64,000 nucleotides of DNA, taken from contig NZ_KB905370.1 of the NCBI RefSeq assembly GCF_000378985.1, positions 5,578,799-5,642,798 of the forward strand, written 5' to 3'. Below, piece by piece: positions 62,351 to 64,000 of the stretch (position 1 is its first letter; the number at the start of each line of letters is the position of its first letter). The notes under the pieces are model-generated. The model had not been told where the DNA came from. It was given only the letters and a program-made list of their open reading frames with translations, and did no database searches. The translations under genes were made by a program, and so were the position numbers. Source of the DNA: Ensifer sp. BR816. Its GTDB lineage: Bacteria > Pseudomonadota > Alphaproteobacteria > Rhizobiales > Rhizobiaceae.

Positions 62351-63199
62351 ATGATGACTGCGTTTACGGCCCGGCCCGATCATGGATGGGCCTGGGTAAC
62401 AGGAGCAAGCTCCGGGATAGGGCGCGCCGTTGCGCTGCGACTGGTCGAGGAAGGCTATTCGGTTGTCGTCACGGCGCGCAGCCACGAGAAGCTGGTCGCT
62501 CTTCAGCATGAGGCCGAAGGGCCCGGGAAAATCGTCGTGCTGGACGGAGACGTCACCGATCCGCACGACATGGAGCGGCTGCTGACGGCGATCGAGTACG
62601 AGCACGGCCGGGTGGCGCTCGCGATCCTTAACGCCGGCGTTGCCATCCCCGTGCGCGGCGACGACCTTCACCTTGAAGCATTCGACAGGAGCTTCGCGGT
62701 CAATCTGCATGGCGTCGTCAATTGCCTCGTGCCCCTGGTCGAGCACATGAAGGCGAACGGTCATGGACAGATCGCCATCATGTCGTCGGTGGCGGGCTAT
62801 GGCGGCCTGCCGCGGAGCGCGGCCTACGGCGCCACCAAGGCGGCGCTGATCAACATGACCGAGAGCCTGAAATTCGACCTCGACCGGATCGGCATCCGGC
62901 TGCAGCTGATCTGTCCCGGCTTCGTCGCGACGCGCGGCACGGTGAACAGCAATTTTCCGCGCCTCGCCCTTGTCAGCGCCGACGAGGCGGCGGCGTGGAT
63001 ATGCCGGGGGCTGAAGTCGAGAGCTTTCGAGATCAACTTTCCGAAACGCTTCACCTACGCCGCCAAATTGCTTCGGCTCCTGCCTTACAGCGCCTATTTC
63101 GCGCTCCTCGACTGGATGTTGGCCGGTCAGGGGCCGCGTGGCGCGGCACCTAGGCCCAAGCAGTCTCCGTCCGGCAAGCGGCCGCGTCAGGCGGTATGA
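62351..63199 (+). CDS. Short-chain dehydrogenase/reductase
   Basis: 282 aa from the ATG at 62351. The NAD(P) site is WVTGASSGIGRAVALRL, then LDGDVTDPHD and NAGVAIPV. The catalytic Ser-Tyr-Lys lies in IMSSVAGYGGLPRSAAYGAT with Lys next. A C-terminal basic/Pro-rich tail (GAAPRPKQSPSGKRPRQAV) is a local addition. The substrate is unknown. The 3' end overlaps the convergent SMR gene by 13 bases. Confidence 0.92.
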   Translation: MMTAFTARPDHGWAWVTGASSGIGRAVALRLVEEGYSVVVTARSHEKLVALQHEAEGPGKIVVLDGDVTDPHDMERLLTAIEYEHGRVALAILNAGVAIPVRGDDLHLEAFDRSFAVNLHGVVNCLVPLVEHMKANGHGQIAIMSSVAGYGGLPRSAAYGATKAALINMTESLKFDLDRIGIRLQLICPGFVATRGTVNSNFPRLALVSADEAAAWICRGLKSRAFEINFPKRFTYAAKLLRLLPYSAYFALLDWMLAGQGPRGAAPRPKQSPSGKRPRQAV

Positions 63200-63513
63200 A
63201 GCACCAGCACTGCGCCGAAGACGAGCATGAGGCCGATCCAGCCGATCGGCTTCAGCTTCTGCCCGAAGAAGAGCCGGCCTGAGATCGCCGTGCCGAAGAT
63301 ACCGGTGCCGCCGAGCACGGCATAGGCGACGGCAAGTTCCATGCCCCTGACGGCTTCAGCGAGCAGGGCGAAGGCCGCGAGCACCAGTAGGATCGAAAGC
63401 AGGCCCCAGCCGCGCTTGGCGAACCCGTTCGACTTCGTCGAGGCGAGGTTCGCCGCGACGTCGAGGATGCCGGCCATTACCGCGAAGCCGAAGGAGAGAC
63501 CGGGCGCGCTCAT
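63187..63513 (-). CDS. SMR-family exporter subunit, MdtI-like
   Basis: 108 aa, four transmembrane helices. It starts FGFAVMAGILDVAANLASTK, where SMR proteins of the MdtI type normally have a membrane-embedded Glu (E-I-V-A-N); here it is Asp. The second half reads GMELAVAYAVLGGTGIFGTA and GWIGLMLVFGAVLVLHTA. It is translated with the second SMR gene (4-base overlap) and probably forms an antiparallel heterodimer with it. Substrate unknown. Confidence 0.88.
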   Translation of the reverse strand: MSAPGLSFGFAVMAGILDVAANLASTKSNGFAKRGWGLLSILLVLAAFALLAEAVRGMELAVAYAVLGGTGIFGTAISGRLFFGQKLKPIGWIGLMLVFGAVLVLHTA

Positions 63514-63866
63514 GCCATTGCCTCCGCTGCCGTCTCTTCGTCGTCGGACTTGCCGGCGTTGACGAGCAAAATGCCCGCCACCGCCATCGAAAGGCCGAGC
63601 ATCTCACGGCCGGTCAGCACGTGATCGAAGACGAACACGGAGACCAGGGTGATGAGGGCGACCCCGGAGCCTTCCCAGATCGCATAGGCGACGCCGACCG
63701 GGATCGTCTTCACCGCCCTTGCCAGGAGGACGTAGGAGAGGGCGATCGAGGCATACATGATTGCGTGGCCGGTATAGGCACCCGACGCCATGGCTGCCTT
63801 CATGACGGTGAGACCGACCACTTCGGTCGCGATCGCGAGCACCAGGAATAGCCATGCCAAGCGCAT
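63510..63866 (-). CDS. SMR-family exporter subunit, MdtJ-like
   Basis: 118 aa, four transmembrane helices. The N-terminus WLFLVLAIATEVVGLTVMKA keeps the conserved TM1 Glu. It continues with IPVGVAYAIWEGSGVALITL, the W-E-G motif of MdtJ-like subunits, and a short acidic C-terminal tail (SDDEETAAEAMA). It precedes the MdtI-like gene with an ATGA overlap. E. coli MdtIJ exports spermidine; other pairs export cationic drugs. Confidence 0.9.
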   Translation of the reverse strand: MRLAWLFLVLAIATEVVGLTVMKAAMASGAYTGHAIMYASIALSYVLLARAVKTIPVGVAYAIWEGSGVALITLVSVFVFDHVLTGREMLGLSMAVAGILLVNAGKSDDEETAAEAMA

Positions 63867-63900
63867 GAGGAACCTTCATGAAAAAATCGGTCGAGATGAG

Positions 63901-63940
63901 AAACGAAAAGAGCCATTCGGGCGTTTGCCGCGAATGGCTC
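63901..63940 (-). terminator. Terminator after tRNA-Asn
   Basis: GAGCCATTCG pairs with CGAATGGCTC over an 11-base loop. On the minus strand it is followed by TTTTCGTTT (bases 63909-63901). It lies 9 bases from the CCA end of tRNA-Asn and upstream of the SMR pair, separating the two transcripts. Confidence 0.85.
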
Positions 63941-63949
63941 TTTCGAAAC

Positions 63950-64000
63950 TGGCTCCCCGGGCCGGATTCGAACCGGCGACCTATCGATTAACAGTCGAGT
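63950..64000 (-). tRNA. tRNA-Asn (anticodon GTT), 3' part; runs off the window
   Basis: The 3' 51 nt are visible: anticodon arm TCGA-CTGTTAA-TCGA giving GTT, T-arm CCGG-TTCGAAT-CCGG and acceptor strand CCGGGGA, then G and CCA. The 5' half lies beyond the window. Confidence 0.9.

Noticed and set aside
63867..63949. Guanidine (mini-ykkC type) riboswitch ahead of the SMR pair
   Set aside because: The 83-base leader contains only the tRNA-Asn terminator hairpin and no paired ACGR-loop stems.

Overview
The window is a 64 kb piece of an alphaproteobacterial chromosome, almost certainly from the Sinorhizobium/Ensifer group or a close relative. The evidence is high GC, a phosphatidylcholine synthase with the rhizobial Pcs motif, the trpD-trpC-moaC-moeA run, glnB-glnA behind a sigma54-type promoter, the aldR/ald divergent pair, and a RIME1-like double palindrome of the kind described from rhizobia. 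No phage, CRISPR array, plasmid replication gene or symbiosis cluster is visible. Most of the window is conserved housekeeping DNA with short intergenic gaps and many 1-13 bp gene overlaps.

Layout. 1-5.7 kb: end of a cold-shock gene, DUF192 protein, tRNA-Pro, a complex I accessory subunit, tRNA-Arg, a methyltransferase, an Omp25-like outer membrane protein, a GlxA-type regulator and two small secreted proteins. 5.7-7.95 kb is the only clearly accessory stretch: small orphan ORFs, an operator-like array of GAACGTTC palindromes, an orphan terminator, a decayed IS481-type transposase end and tRNA-Lys with a possible att remnant. 8.1-13.1 kb: ccdA, an AEC transporter, a UbiH-type monooxygenase, pcs and a quinone reductase. 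13.1-18.8 kb: a complete BMP-type (nucleoside-like) ABC importer, a strong terminator and an FCD-type GntR regulator. 19-24.4 kb: CNNM/CBS protein, NUDIX, moeA, moaC, trpC, trpD. 24.4-33 kb: a PpiD-like periplasmic chaperone, a Na/Pi cotransporter, glmU-glmS with a GNAT gene and a DUF502 protein. 33-39.8 kb: recG divergent from sdhE-mfd, then a DsbA-like oxidoreductase. 39.9-45.2 kb: an orphan YejA-type binding protein, an IalB-like protein, hspQ, and glnB-glnA. 45.5-50.5 kb: NAD(P)HX repair enzyme, gpt, a CinA-N protein, several small rhizobial proteins among palindromic repeats, and tRNA-Leu. 50.5-58.7 kb: ilvA, a HlyU-like protein, a Tat-type CpdB phosphodiesterase, a diguanylate cyclase and aldR/ald. 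58.7-64 kb: a compact cysK-alaX-sseA-GNAT operon, an SDR, a paired SMR exporter and the 3' half of tRNA-Asn.

How the genes fit together. Several blocks serve amino-acid and nitrogen economy (glnBA, ald with its regulator, ilvA, trpDC, cysK). glmU and glmS feed UDP-GlcNAc synthesis. recG and mfd are DNA-repair translocases. pcs makes the membrane lipid phosphatidylcholine from choline.

I found no clear new multi-gene defence or biosynthetic system. The best leads are non-coding: the promoter/operator array near 6.85-6.98 kb, orphan hairpin-terminator units on the minus strand near 3.6 and 6.67 kb, and the palindromic repeats at 49.2-49.75 kb. Among proteins, the most interesting are the cysteine/alanyl-tRNA-editing operon and the SMR pair in which one subunit carries Asp where Glu is expected.
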